The position numbers were made by a program, and so were the translations under genes. Under the pieces are notes generated by a model. The model saw nothing but the letters and a program-made list of their open reading frames with translations. It did not search any database and was not told the DNA's origin. Of a stretch of DNA of 64,000 nucleotides, positions 32,093-41,120 are shown in pieces. The first letter of the stretch is position 1. Every line of letters starts with the position of its first letter. The DNA is from Flavobacteriales bacterium (GTDB taxonomy: Bacteria > Bacteroidota > Bacteroidia > NS11-12g > UBA9320), in assembly GCA_020635355.1 (NCBI GenBank), contig JACJZW010000002.1, positions 1-64,000 on the forward strand, read 5' to 3'.

Positions 32093-34369
32093 TTAGTTGA
32101 TCAGCAGTAGTTTGGTGACATGGGCATCCTGATCATCTTCATTTGCCGTGAAGAATAAATAAATGCCGGATTGTGCGCGTTCTCCATTGAAATTGTTGCC
32201 GTCCCATACGGCTGTTCCGCCATTGGAAATCATCTCATACACCACACGACCGGAAACGTCGGTGATCTTAACGGTGGCATTATCCGGAAGTCCGGTTATG
32301 GTGATGGGCCCCTTGTACGTGGGGTGAACCGGATTGGGAAAGATCAACACGTTCCCGTGTTTGTCGTTGCCAGCAGTGGCGTCTCCCCGGTAGGAGATAA
32401 TTCCTTTATCGGTACCGAAGAATACCTCTCCGGTGGTGGGCATGATACCAATGCAATTGACGATGTTGGACACCAGCGGACTGTTCTGTGTGGTGAAGTG
32501 TTGAATAACTTCCGATCCATCGGCAGCCACCAACCAGGCGCCGGTATTGGTCGCAATCCATTTTCGGTTTGCTCCATCAATTTGAATGTCGTTGATCACT
32601 TCATTACCCAATAAATAACCAACGTCTTTGCCGTCGTCAATAACCCGACGCTGGGCATCGGCATTCGGGCCGCCATCAAACACCAATCCGGGATTGTAGA
32701 TAATCGCCAGACCTTCATCAGTGCCAACCCATATTTCACCGTCGTCTTCCACGCACAAGGCATTTACATTATTGGTTGGCAGATTGCCTTTCAACGCGGT
32801 TGACGTCAACTGCCGTTGCTGACTATTCGCTCCTAAAGGACCATTCAGCTCTTTAAACACGATGATGCCAATACCGGATTCACGTGGACAGGTCATCCAC
32901 TTTTGTCCGTATCGGTCAATGACCAGTTCACCGGTCCGTGTTGAGGGCACTGTAAAGGAGTTCCAGGTTCCATCTTTTGTCTTAACGCTGAGTGCCTTTT
33001 CTGCATCGTAGTTAGCCACCCAGAGATTTTGATCCGCGTCAACCGCCAGTCCGTCAACTTGTAAAAATCCACCAAGGGAGCGCTCGAGCGTGCTGTTCAA
33101 TTCAGTAAACCGATTCACGATCTTACCATCACGCACCTGAAGAAGTCCCCATCCGTGGGAGCCAATGAATACATCACCCGTTGCCGTATTGGCAGCCATG
33201 GTGATGAAATCGTGTGAGCCCTCCAAAATCGGATCCACTACGGACGACATCCATTGAGTGCCGTTAAATCGATAGAAGCCGGCATTGTTGAAGATGGGAG
33301 CACGCTGTGGCGAGTAACCACCTCCGGCTACCCAGATGGTCCCGTCAAATTGCATCATATCGTACGAGGTACTCCGTTGTGGGCCGTTCGGCCTGACGTA
33401 GCTGTACTGTCCGTTTGGGGTGATTTTTACCAAACCGGTTAGGTCGCCACCCGTCCAGATATTGTTCTCAAAATCCAGGGTGGCAAAATTCAGAACGTTT
33501 TCATTGATGGTGCGCCTGCTGCCGTCGTTTTGAATGATGGTGATGGTGCCTACCTGGGCAATCACTAACTGATCATGAACCACTTCCACAGAACGGGTAT
33601 CTCGTCTCAGATTCTCCGTAAAATAATTCCAGTTGATGCCGTCGTAGGTATAGAAAACGGAATCGATGTCGCAATACATGGTGTCGTTAAACACCTTAAG
33701 GTGATTGGAGTAGTCGATATTCGGTACCACACTGGCCTTGGTTACCCGCCAGTTGTTAAAATCACTCAACACCGGATTGTTCCGATCGGCACTCATGATG
33801 CCCAGCTCGGTAGCGGCATAAATGGAGTCCTTGAAGAAACACATAGAATTGATCGGGATGGCGGTTCCACCTGGTCCGATATTCAGATAGGAATCCTTGA
33901 TTTGACGGCGTTCCAAATCCACCACCACAATCCCAAAGGAACAGGAGAGGTAGGCCAGATTGCCTTCAAAATGAACATCATTGATGCGCTTTACACCTTG
34001 AATGGATTTGCGCAGAATGTCCGAGATGTTGTAAATATTGTCGCCCTGGAGAATATCAATATTGGTACTCTCATAAGCAATAAACAGCAGGTCAAGCCCT
34101 TGGTGATATTTCAACTTGCTGACCTCCACATCCGAGAATCCGTTTACTTTAGAGAAGATTTCGGTTTCACCGGACTTCTTGTGAAATCGATAAAAACCTC
34201 GTTCGGCACCAACATACAGGTAAACAGGTGTTTCGGCAATGGAATACACCCCATTGTACGGGAGGTGAATGCGCCATTGACGAATCCCGACGTCAATTTG
34301 GGCTTCTGAAATAAAGCCCAGGAAAAAGCCAAAAAGTAGAAGGAAAAACAACCGTTTTCTCACGAACAT
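32093..34369 (-). CDS. porZ: Type IX secretion system protein PorZ
   Basis: About 758 residues. A signal peptide (FFLLLFGFFLGFISEAQ) leads into WRIHLPYNGVYSIAE, a strong mark of PorZ, then FSKVNGFSDVEVSKLKYH, NIYNISDILRKSIQGVKRIN and two-component-regulator-type propeller blades (VFIGSHGWGLLQV, IWVGTDEGLAIIYN). The C-terminus is a T9SS type A sorting domain (IFPNPVHP ... KITDVSGRVVYEM ... SGIYLFFTANEDD). PorZ is part of the attachment complex that modifies T9SS cargo with A-LPS at the cell surface. The frame begins at ATG 34378, but an exact TAAGTTTG box ends 1 base before it, so ATG 34369 fits better. Confidence 0.9.
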   Translation of the reverse strand: MFVRKRLFFLLLFGFFLGFISEAQIDVGIRQWRIHLPYNGVYSIAETPVYLYVGAERGFYRFHKKSGETEIFSKVNGFSDVEVSKLKYHQGLDLLFIAYESTNIDILQGDNIYNISDILRKSIQGVKRINDVHFEGNLAYLSCSFGIVVVDLERRQIKDSYLNIGPGGTAIPINSMCFFKDSIYAATELGIMSADRNNPVLSDFNNWRVTKASVVPNIDYSNHLKVFNDTMYCDIDSVFYTYDGINWNYFTENLRRDTRSVEVVHDQLVIAQVGTITIIQNDGSRRTINENVLNFATLDFENNIWTGGDLTGLVKITPNGQYSYVRPNGPQRSTSYDMMQFDGTIWVAGGGYSPQRAPIFNNAGFYRFNGTQWMSSVVDPILEGSHDFITMAANTATGDVFIGSHGWGLLQVRDGKIVNRFTELNSTLERSLGGFLQVDGLAVDADQNLWVANYDAEKALSVKTKDGTWNSFTVPSTRTGELVIDRYGQKWMTCPRESGIGIIVFKELNGPLGANSQQRQLTSTALKGNLPTNNVNALCVEDDGEIWVGTDEGLAIIYNPGLVFDGGPNADAQRRVIDDGKDVGYLLGNEVINDIQIDGANRKWIATNTGAWLVAADGSEVIQHFTTQNSPLVSNIVNCIGIMPTTGEVFFGTDKGIISYRGDATAGNDKHGNVLIFPNPVHPTYKGPITITGLPDNATVKITDVSGRVVYEMISNGGTAVWDGNNFNGERAQSGIYLFFTANEDDQDAHVTKLLLIN

Positions 34370-34379
34370 CTGTTTCATG

Positions 34380-34387
34380 CAAACTTA
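34380..34387 (-). promoter_or_regulatory. Probable -7 promoter box (TAAGTTTG) of porZ
   Basis: Exact TAnnTTTG match on the minus strand, directly before the upper ATG (34378) and 10 bases before ATG 34369. The start site of transcription would fall inside codons 1-3 of the longer frame, so the shorter start is favoured. Confidence 0.55.
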
Positions 34388-34496
34388 GGTTTTAGAATAG
34401 TTTTACGACGGACTAAGAACGAAGTCTGATGTGGTTTGTTGTCATCCTGATGTGATAATTGAGCCATCTGCCGGAAGTGATGGGTTTTATTATCGG

Positions 34497-34504
34497 TACA
34501 TTTG
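34497..34504 (+). promoter_or_regulatory. Probable -7 promoter box (TACATTTG) of lipA
   Basis: Exact TAnnTTTG match 12 bases before ATG 34517; it overlaps the TTG at 34502, arguing against that as the start. Confidence 0.55.
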
Positions 34505-34516
34505 CAACGCCTTATC

Positions 34517-35404
34517 ATGCCCAACAATATTGAAAATAAAGAGCCGGTGGTTATTCGTCAGGATAAACGGATAAAACCGGATTGGTTGAAAGTTGAAATC
34601 GCTGGCGGCGGAAAATACTCCGAGATGAAAAAGCTGGTGAAGGAACACAACCTGCATACCATTTGTGAGAGTGGAAAATGTCCCAACATCGGCGAATGCT
34701 GGGGGGTGGGAACAGCCACCTTTATGATTGGAGGGAATACCTGCACCCGCTCCTGTCAGTTTTGCAATGTGGCCACCGGGAAGGGAGATGCCCTGGATCC
34801 TCTGGAGCCGTTTAAAGTGGCGCAGTCCATCAGTATTATGGAAGTGAAACACGCCGTAGTTACCAGTGTGGATCGGGATGATTTGCCTGACGGCGGAGCC
34901 GAACATTGGGCTAAAACGGTTTTGGAAATTCGCAAGTGGAATCCGGAAACAACCTTGGAAACGTTGATACCGGATTTTCAAGGGAAGGAAGATCAATTGG
35001 ACAAGGTAATTGAAGTGCATCCTGAAATCGTCTCCCATAATATCGAGACGGTTCGGAGGCTTACGAAAATGGTCCGAATTCAGGCGAAGTACGATCGCAG
35101 TATGGACGTTTTGAAGTACCTGCGGGATAAAGGGATGAAAACCAAAAGCGGACTCATGCTGGGCATGGGCGAGACCGATGATGAGATCAGGGAAACCCTG
35201 GAAGATTTGCGCCGGGTTGGTGTAGATATCATCACCATGGGCCAGTACCTTCAACCCACGGCGCGCCACTTAAAAGTGGATCGCTATGTGACGCCGGAGG
35301 AGTTCGAAAAGTACAAGATGTGGGGGATTGAGCTTGGGTTTGAATATGTGGAAAGCGGACCACTAATCCGATCCAGTTACCATGCCGAACGCCACCTCAA
35401 ATGA
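34517..35404 (+). CDS. lipA: Lipoyl synthase
   Basis: A 295-residue radical SAM enzyme with both iron-sulfur sets intact: the auxiliary cluster motif CESGKCPNIGEC (C50, C55, C61) and the radical SAM motif CTRSCQFC (C76, C80, C83). The conserved RSSYHAERHL at the C-terminus carries the serine ligand (in GPLIRSSYHAE). It inserts two sulfur atoms into octanoyl groups on lipoate-dependent enzymes such as pyruvate dehydrogenase E2. A TTG at 34502 opens the frame earlier, but ATG at 34517 (MPNNIENKEP) is favoured by the -7 box. The stop overlaps the next gene (ATGA). Confidence 0.97.
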   Translation: MPNNIENKEPVVIRQDKRIKPDWLKVEIAGGGKYSEMKKLVKEHNLHTICESGKCPNIGECWGVGTATFMIGGNTCTRSCQFCNVATGKGDALDPLEPFKVAQSISIMEVKHAVVTSVDRDDLPDGGAEHWAKTVLEIRKWNPETTLETLIPDFQGKEDQLDKVIEVHPEIVSHNIETVRRLTKMVRIQAKYDRSMDVLKYLRDKGMKTKSGLMLGMGETDDEIRETLEDLRRVGVDIITMGQYLQPTARHLKVDRYVTPEEFEKYKMWGIELGFEYVESGPLIRSSYHAERHLK

Positions 35405-36192
35405 AGCTGGTAAAAACCATTCCTTTTGGGCTGGTGCTGGCATTTGCAGCACAATCTTGTTCTCAAAGTCGATCAACAGCCCCTGCCGTAGTTTCCGAGA
35501 TTCAGACCGATACCGTTTCGTTTCAGGAAGGAGATAGTCTGATTATCCAGCCTGTTCAACACGCTACCATGGTGCTCCAATATGGGAAGTTGGTGATCTA
35601 TGTTGATCCGGTTGGTGGAGCGGAGGCGTTTAACGGCATGCCGGCGCCGGACCTTGTTTTGGTGACCGACATCCACGGAGATCACACCGATGCCAATACC
35701 CTGGCGGCATTGAATTTGGCTAACGCCCATTTGGTGGCTCCCAATGCAGTTATGGAAATGATTGGCAACATCCAGTGTGCGGGCAAGTTTGCGCTTTTAA
35801 ATGGTGATAGTTTATCCACTAAGGGAATTCAGATCCATGCTATCCCAATGTATAACCTGCGGGAAGATGCCCTGAAGTTTCATCCGAAAGGTCGGGGGAA
35901 TGGTTATGTAATCACCATCAATGGTGAGCGGATTTATCTTTCTGGGGATACCGAGGACATTCCCGAAATGCGGAAGCTTACGTCAATTGACAGGGCCTTT
36001 GTATGCATGAATCTGCCCTATACCATGACGGTTGATCAGGCGGCTGATGCCGTTATTGCATTCAAACCGGCAACTGTGTATCCGTATCACTATCGCGGAA
36101 AAGATGGCCTCAGCGACGTAAATCGATTTGCCGAATTAATTCATCAGAGAGACTCAACCATTCAGGTTGAATTGCTCAACTGGTATCCTTGA
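35401..36192 (+). CDS. MBL-fold metal-dependent hydrolase (UlaG-like), probable lipoprotein
   Basis: A 263-residue protein with a lipobox-like signal (FGLVLAFAAQSC). The MBL fold shows IQPVQHATMVLQYGKLVIYV, then DPVGGAEAFNGMPAPDLVLV, the metal motif TDIHGDHTDAN (HxxDH-type with DIHGDH), LSGDTEDIPEMR and YPYHYRGKDG. This is the UlaG-like class that hydrolyses cyclic or ester substrates, with none named for this copy. Translation is coupled to lipA by a 4-base overlap, although no link in function is evident. Its stop directly abuts the stop of the convergent OhrR-like gene. Confidence 0.88.
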   Translation: MKLVKTIPFGLVLAFAAQSCSQSRSTAPAVVSEIQTDTVSFQEGDSLIIQPVQHATMVLQYGKLVIYVDPVGGAEAFNGMPAPDLVLVTDIHGDHTDANTLAALNLANAHLVAPNAVMEMIGNIQCAGKFALLNGDSLSTKGIQIHAIPMYNLREDALKFHPKGRGNGYVITINGERIYLSGDTEDIPEMRKLTSIDRAFVCMNLPYTMTVDQAADAVIAFKPATVYPYHYRGKDGLSDVNRFAELIHQRDSTIQVELLNWYP

Positions 36193-36693
36193 TTAATCGG
36201 TTTGTCCGGCAAAATTGCCGAGGAACCGCCACATGATATCGCGAATCGCTTCGATATCTTCGGTCGACATTCTCAGGGAATCCAACAAGGCTTTAGGGAT
36301 AGGCGCTGCTTGTTCCTCCAATTGCACGCCTTTTTCTGTTAATTGAACAAACACCGTGCGTTCATCCGCACGGGAGCGTTGCTTTTTGATCAACCCTTTG
36401 TCCTTCATCTTTTTAATCAACGGAGTGAGGGTGTTGGTGTTGAGAAACAAACGCTGTCCCAGTTCGCTAATGCTTAGTTTCTTTTCATTCCACAAAACCA
36501 GCAGAACGAGGTACTGAGGATAGGTGATATCCAACTCATCCAAAAGCGGTTTGTACAGACGGGTAATCATTCGGGAACTGGCGTACATCGGAAAGCATAT
36601 TTGATCCGGGAACATGAAAATCCCGGATACATCTTCCCGACTCTTAGCGGGTTGATTCTGATCGTTCATGGGTCGAAAATTAGAAAATTCCAT
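36193..36693 (-). CDS. OhrR-type MarR family transcriptional regulator
   Basis: A 166-residue winged-helix regulator closely resembling OhrR: FPDQICFPMYASSRMITRLY, then PLLDELDITYPQYLVLLVLW, LSISELGQRLFLNTNTLTPL as recognition helices, and RSRADERTVFVQLTEKG as the wing. The reactive cysteine of OhrR, in the QICF sequence, is present at C33, so organic-peroxide or redox sensing is likely. No ohr gene is nearby; the divergent neighbour is a beta-oxidation operon. ATG at 36669 (MNDQNQPAK) is an alternative start: a near-match -7 box (TAATTTTC, 36675-36682) lies 5 bases before it. A TTAAC-N5-GTTAA palindrome lies at 36721-36735. Confidence 0.88.
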   Translation of the reverse strand: MEFSNFRPMNDQNQPAKSREDVSGIFMFPDQICFPMYASSRMITRLYKPLLDELDITYPQYLVLLVLWNEKKLSISELGQRLFLNTNTLTPLIKKMKDKGLIKKQRSRADERTVFVQLTEKGVQLEEQAAPIPKALLDSLRMSTEDIEAIRDIMWRFLGNFAGQTD

Positions 36694-36720
36694 GCAACGT
36701 GTTTCCAGCGTAAACTTCCA

Positions 36721-36735
36721 TTAACATTGAGTTAA
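36721..36735. promoter_or_regulatory. TTAAC-N5-GTTAA palindrome, possible OhrR operator
   Basis: Perfect 5-base arms around a 5-base spacer, 28 bases upstream of the MarR-family ATG at 36693. Size and position suit a MarR dimer site; binding is not shown. Confidence 0.4.
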
Positions 36736-36831
36736 CCGAAAAAGTCACACACGAATACATCGCACACGACAATTTTACGGAATTTTCTTTTTTCTGTTAA
36801 ACCAAAATCGTTTTTTTGATGTTCCATTAGG

Positions 36832-36870
36832 TAGATGTCTGATTCAGATGAGTGGATTGAGACACATCTA
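36832..36870. promoter_or_regulatory. TAGATGT inverted repeat before the beta-oxidation operon
   Basis: TAGATGT (36832-36838) and ACATCTA (36864-36870) are perfect 7-base inverted arms with a 25-base spacer, 25 bases before ATG 36896. It could be a regulator site or mRNA leader structure for fadE. Confidence 0.35.
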
Positions 36871-36895
36871 AACCAGTTCAAATCACAATACAACT

Positions 36896-38659
36896 ATGAA
36901 AGGAGGCGAATTCTTAATTACCCGTCAAGACCCATCAGACGTCTTCATCCCGGAAGAACTGAATGAGGAGCAGCTCATGTTTCGGAACATGACGCTTGAA
37001 TTCATGAAGTCTAAAATTTATCCGTTCATTCCACAAATAGATAAGCAGAAGGAGCATCCTGAAATGGTGCCGAATCTCTTGAATGAAGCCGGGGAACTTG
37101 GCTTGTTGGGCGCTGGTGTTCCGGAAGAATATGGTGGAATGGGTGTTGACTTCAACACCGAAACGGTTCTGGGAGAAGAACTAGGCAAATCGCAATCCTT
37201 TGGGGTGGCCGTTGCGGCACATACCGGGATAGGAACCTTGCCCATTTTGTATTTTGGAACAGAAGAGCAAAAGAAAAAATATCTGCCGGATCTCGCCTCG
37301 GGTAAGCGAAAGGCCAGCTACTGTCTCACAGAACCCAATTCCGGATCAGACGCCTTGGCCGCCCGAACAAAGGCGGTGTTGGACGGAGACGAGTGGGTGC
37401 TGAACGGCCAAAAGATGTGGATTACCAACGCAGGATTTGCTGATCTGTTTATCGTCTTTGCGAAAGTGGATGGTGAGCAGTTCAGTTGCTTCATTGTGGA
37501 GAAAGGCACTCCTGGCTTGTCGCTAGGTGATGAAGAAATTAAGCTGGGCATTAAAGGCTCGTCAACACGGCAAGTCTTTTTCGAAAATGTCCGCATACCC
37601 AAGGATAACCTTCTTGGAGAAATTGGAAAGGGGCACAAGATTGCCTTCAACGTATTGAATATTGGTAGATTCAAGTTGTGCGCCATGGTAATGGGTGGGA
37701 GCAAAAAAACCATCGATGTGGCCACGAATTATGCCAATGAACGACATCAGTTTGGTGTATCGATCTCCAGTTTTGGGGCCATCCAGCACAAGCTGGCCGA
37801 GATGGCCATCAGGACCTTCGCAACGGAATCAGCTACCTATCGGGTGTCGGACCTTATTGCCGATAAAATTACCGAACTGGTTGACGCCGGTGCTACTCGA
37901 GCTGAGGCCAAACTGAAGGCAGCAGAAGAATACAATATCGAATGCGCCATCCTGAAGGTGCTGGGCTCGGAATCCCTGGATTTCGTAGTGGACGAAGCCG
38001 TCCAAATATTTGGTGGAACAGGTTACTCGGAAGAGTATCCCGTTGCCCGAATCTATCGCGATAGCCGCATCAACCGGATCTTCGAAGGTACCAATGAAAT
38101 CAACCGCATGTTGGCCGTTGGGCAGATGATGAAAAAAGCCCTTAAAGGGGAATTGGATCTGATGACTCCGGCGATGAAGATTACGGAAGAGCTGATGTCG
38201 ATCCCGGATTTCGGGGATGAGGATGAAGGGTTGTTCGCGGCTGAGTACAAGGCCATTGACAATGCCAAAAAAGCCATACTCATGGCCGCAGGTGCTGCTG
38301 CTCAGAAGTATATGATGGAGCTGGAAAATCAGCAGGAAATTCTGATGAACCTGGCGGACATGGCCATCGACACCTTTACAGCAGAAAGCGCCATACTTCG
38401 AACCCATAAACTGGTGAATCAGAAAGGGGAAGAAGCCGCCCAACTGCAAATCAAAATGTGTCAGGTTTATCTAAACGATGCACTCGAACGAATAAACAGT
38501 GCCGGCAAGCGGGCCGTTTGTGGATTTGCAGAAGGTGATGAACTGCGCATGATGTTGTTGGGGATCAAACGATTCACGAAGTATGAGCCACTCAACACCA
38601 TTGCCCTCCGCAAGGAAGTGGCGGCAAAAATGATTGAAACCAACGCCTACCCATTCTAA
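36896..38659 (+). CDS. fadE: Acyl-CoA dehydrogenase (FadE-like)
   Basis: A 587-residue flavoenzyme close to the size of Bacillus subtilis FadE (longer than the 380-residue short-chain type because of a C-terminal extension). Hallmarks: GLLGAGVPEEYGGMGVDFNT, SYCLTEPNSGSDALAARTKA, the substrate loop DEWVLNGQKMWITN, FGGTGYSEEYPVARIYRDSR and RIFEGTNEINR, with E397 in the position of the catalytic base. The extension (about 430-587) is helical. It oxidises acyl-CoA to trans-2-enoyl-CoA, feeding the electron transfer flavoprotein. It is followed after 10 bases by the FadN-type gene, so it is the first enzyme of a beta-oxidation operon. The divergent OhrR-type gene may control it. Confidence 0.93.
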   Translation: MKGGEFLITRQDPSDVFIPEELNEEQLMFRNMTLEFMKSKIYPFIPQIDKQKEHPEMVPNLLNEAGELGLLGAGVPEEYGGMGVDFNTETVLGEELGKSQSFGVAVAAHTGIGTLPILYFGTEEQKKKYLPDLASGKRKASYCLTEPNSGSDALAARTKAVLDGDEWVLNGQKMWITNAGFADLFIVFAKVDGEQFSCFIVEKGTPGLSLGDEEIKLGIKGSSTRQVFFENVRIPKDNLLGEIGKGHKIAFNVLNIGRFKLCAMVMGGSKKTIDVATNYANERHQFGVSISSFGAIQHKLAEMAIRTFATESATYRVSDLIADKITELVDAGATRAEAKLKAAEEYNIECAILKVLGSESLDFVVDEAVQIFGGTGYSEEYPVARIYRDSRINRIFEGTNEINRMLAVGQMMKKALKGELDLMTPAMKITEELMSIPDFGDEDEGLFAAEYKAIDNAKKAILMAAGAAAQKYMMELENQQEILMNLADMAIDTFTAESAILRTHKLVNQKGEEAAQLQIKMCQVYLNDALERINSAGKRAVCGFAEGDELRMMLLGIKRFTKYEPLNTIALRKEVAAKMIETNAYPF

Positions 38660-38669
38660 CGAGGATCAC

Positions 38670-41057
38670 ATGGTAATTGAGGCAACAAAACGAAAAATAC
38701 GCACCGTTGCGGTGTTGGGATCCGGGGTGATGGGGAGCAGACTTGCCCTACATTTTGCCAATATTGGTGTGAAGGTCTATCTGCTTGATATCCCTCCAAG
38801 AGATCCGAATGAAGCAAATAGAAACGCGGTAGCCGATAGTGCGTTGAAGGCTGCGTTAAAATCCAGTCCATCACCAATTTATCGATCCGGAAATGAGCGG
38901 GTTATTACCACCGGAAATCTGGATGACGATTTAGCCGTTTTAGCTAAATGCGACTGGATTCTGGAGGCCGTTATTGAAGACCTTCAGATCAAGCGAAGTC
39001 TGTTTGAAAAGGTGGAACAGTTCCGAAAGTCGGGAACACTCATTACATCCAATACCTCAGGAATTCCCATCCGAATGATGGCCGAGGGACGATCGGAGGA
39101 CTTTAAACAGCACTTTTGTGGGACCCATTTCTTCAATCCACCAAGGTACCTGCGATTGCTGGAAATCATTCCAACCGGTGATACCCATGCAGAGGTAACT
39201 AACTTCCTGATGCACTATGGTGATCTTTTCCTTGGTAAACAAACGGTGTTGTGCAAGGATACTCCTGCCTTTATCGCCAATCGGATTGGTGTATTCAGCA
39301 TCATGGCCATCTTCCACTTGATGCAGGAAATGGATATGACCATCGAGGAGGTGGATGCCGTGACTGGTCCAATTTCGGGTCGCCCTAAATCAGCCACCTT
39401 TCGCACCAGTGATTTGGTGGGGTTGGATACCCTGGTAAAAGTGGCCAATGGTGTTCATCAGAACTGTCCCGATGACGAGGCGTCGTCGCTGTTTGCCATT
39501 CCTGATTTCTTACAGGAGATGGTGAGCAATAACATGTTGGGCGATAAAACCGGAGGAGGTTTTTATAAGAAGGTAAAAGGTGCCGACGGCCGTTCCGAGA
39601 TCCTGACTCTTGACCTGAAGACCATGGAATATCGGACAAAGGATAAGCCCCGATTTGAATCCATTGGTCAGGCCAGACAAGCGGGAAAATTATCCCGCCA
39701 GTTGAAGGTGTTGGCAACCGGTGACGATAAGGCAGCGAAGTTCTTTCAGCGGTTGCATTTGCAGGTATTCGCCTATTGCTCCTTCCGTATTCCGGAGATC
39801 GCAGATCATTTGTATCAGATTGATGATGGAATGCGAGCCGGATTTAACTGGGAGTTGGGCCCGTTTGAGATATGGGATATTCTAGGGTTGAAGACGGTAG
39901 CCGGGCAAATGAAGTCGGCCGGTTTGGCGTACGCCGATTGGGTGGATGAAGCCATCTCTGCCGGAATAAGCAGCTTTTATCAACGAAAGGATGGAAAGCG
40001 ATTCTGCTACAACATCGAGTCCCGTGACTATGAAGTAATTCCGGGAACCGAGGAGCAAATTGTGTTGGACAATTATCGGTCTAATACGCTGATCTGGGGA
40101 AATAAGGGTGCCAGTTTGCACGACATCGGAGACGGGGTGCTTTGCCTCGAATTTCATACAAAGATGAACGCCATTGGTTCGGAAATTCTCTTCGGTATCA
40201 ATAAGGCAATTGACATCGCCGAACAGGATGGTTGGAACGGTCTGGTGATCGGGAATGATGCCCCAAACTTTACAGCAGGAGCCAATTTGGCCATGATGCT
40301 GATGTTGGCCATCGAACAAGAGTTTGATGAACTCAACATGGCGATCCGATATTTCCAAAAGACCGTCATGCGATTGCGTTACTCAGCCATTCCGGTGGTC
40401 ATTGCCCCACACGGACTTACCCTGGGCGGTGGTTGTGAAATGAGTTTACACGCCGATTCGGCTGTAGCTTCCGCCGAAACCTATATCGGATTGGTGGAAT
40501 TCGGTGCCGGTGTTATTCCAGGTGGGGGAGGAACCAAGGAGTTTGTGGTTCGGGCAAGCGATAGTTTTTACAACGGAGATCCGGAATTGCCAACCCTTCA
40601 GGAACGATTCACCACCATTGCTACGGCAAAGGTAGCTACGTCCGGCTTCGAAGCATTTGACATTGGCGTGCTTCATACCGATAAGGACGAAGTGGTCATT
40701 AACCAATCCAGATTGATTGCGGAAGCCAAACGAAAGGTGCTGGAACTTGCTGAAGCAGGTTATACCCAACCGGTAGAGCGCACCGATATTAAAGTCTTGG
40801 GCCGAACCGCGTTAGGAACACTATACGCGGGGATTGAGGCTTTTGGCATCAGCAATTTTGCCACGGCTCACGATCAAAAAATCGCCCGAAAACTGGCCTT
40901 CGTAATGGCCGGAGGGGATTTAAGTCAGCCCACCAACGTCAGTGAGCAATACCTCCTTGACCTGGAACGGGAAGCCTTCCTGTCGCTTCTCGGAGAGCGC
41001 AAAACCATGGAGCGTATGCAGCATATTTTGAAAACGGGAAAACCCTTGAGAAATTAA
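38670..41057 (+). CDS. fadN: FadN-type 3-hydroxyacyl-CoA dehydrogenase / enoyl-CoA hydratase
   Basis: The frame is open from 38634, but ATG at 38670 has a purine-rich GAGGATC site just before it and begins the conserved region, so that start is used; 795 residues. The N-terminal domain is a Rossmann dehydrogenase (TVAVLGSGVMGSRLALHFAN) with GTHFFNPPRYLRLLEIIP holding the catalytic histidine. The C-terminal domain is an enoyl-CoA hydratase (NAPNFTAGANLAMM-like oxyanion hole, PVVIAPHGLTLGGGCEMSLH). This order, dehydrogenase first, is that of FadN rather than of E. coli FadB. It catalyses the two middle steps of beta-oxidation. Thiolase follows after 63 bases. Confidence 0.93.
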   Translation: MVIEATKRKIRTVAVLGSGVMGSRLALHFANIGVKVYLLDIPPRDPNEANRNAVADSALKAALKSSPSPIYRSGNERVITTGNLDDDLAVLAKCDWILEAVIEDLQIKRSLFEKVEQFRKSGTLITSNTSGIPIRMMAEGRSEDFKQHFCGTHFFNPPRYLRLLEIIPTGDTHAEVTNFLMHYGDLFLGKQTVLCKDTPAFIANRIGVFSIMAIFHLMQEMDMTIEEVDAVTGPISGRPKSATFRTSDLVGLDTLVKVANGVHQNCPDDEASSLFAIPDFLQEMVSNNMLGDKTGGGFYKKVKGADGRSEILTLDLKTMEYRTKDKPRFESIGQARQAGKLSRQLKVLATGDDKAAKFFQRLHLQVFAYCSFRIPEIADHLYQIDDGMRAGFNWELGPFEIWDILGLKTVAGQMKSAGLAYADWVDEAISAGISSFYQRKDGKRFCYNIESRDYEVIPGTEEQIVLDNYRSNTLIWGNKGASLHDIGDGVLCLEFHTKMNAIGSEILFGINKAIDIAEQDGWNGLVIGNDAPNFTAGANLAMMLMLAIEQEFDELNMAIRYFQKTVMRLRYSAIPVVIAPHGLTLGGGCEMSLHADSAVASAETYIGLVEFGAGVIPGGGGTKEFVVRASDSFYNGDPELPTLQERFTTIATAKVATSGFEAFDIGVLHTDKDEVVINQSRLIAEAKRKVLELAEAGYTQPVERTDIKVLGRTALGTLYAGIEAFGISNFATAHDQKIARKLAFVMAGGDLSQPTNVSEQYLLDLEREAFLSLLGERKTMERMQHILKTGKPLRN

Positions 41058-41120
41058 TAGTTTAGAGATCAGAGTGTTGAGATGAAAGGACTCTGCGCCT
41101 CTGCGTTAAAAAGAAGATAA
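41058..41120. repeat. Dispersed repeat pieces between fadN and fadA
   Basis: The 63-base gap holds GAGATCAGAGTGTTGAG (41065-41081), matching a sequence at 15698-15714 in 16 of 17 bases, and then CTCTGCGCCTCTGCGTTAAA (41091-41110), the same 22-base end found on both sides of the GxxExxY element (2 differences). It may have arrived inside the operon as an insertion. Confidence 0.7.

Noticed and set aside
33575..34309. 244-codon plus-strand frame opposite porZ
   Set aside because: Shadow frame; porZ on the minus strand has diagnostic motifs.
34490..35269. 259-codon minus-strand frame opposite lipA
   Set aside because: Shadow of lipA; the sense strand carries all iron-sulfur cysteine motifs.
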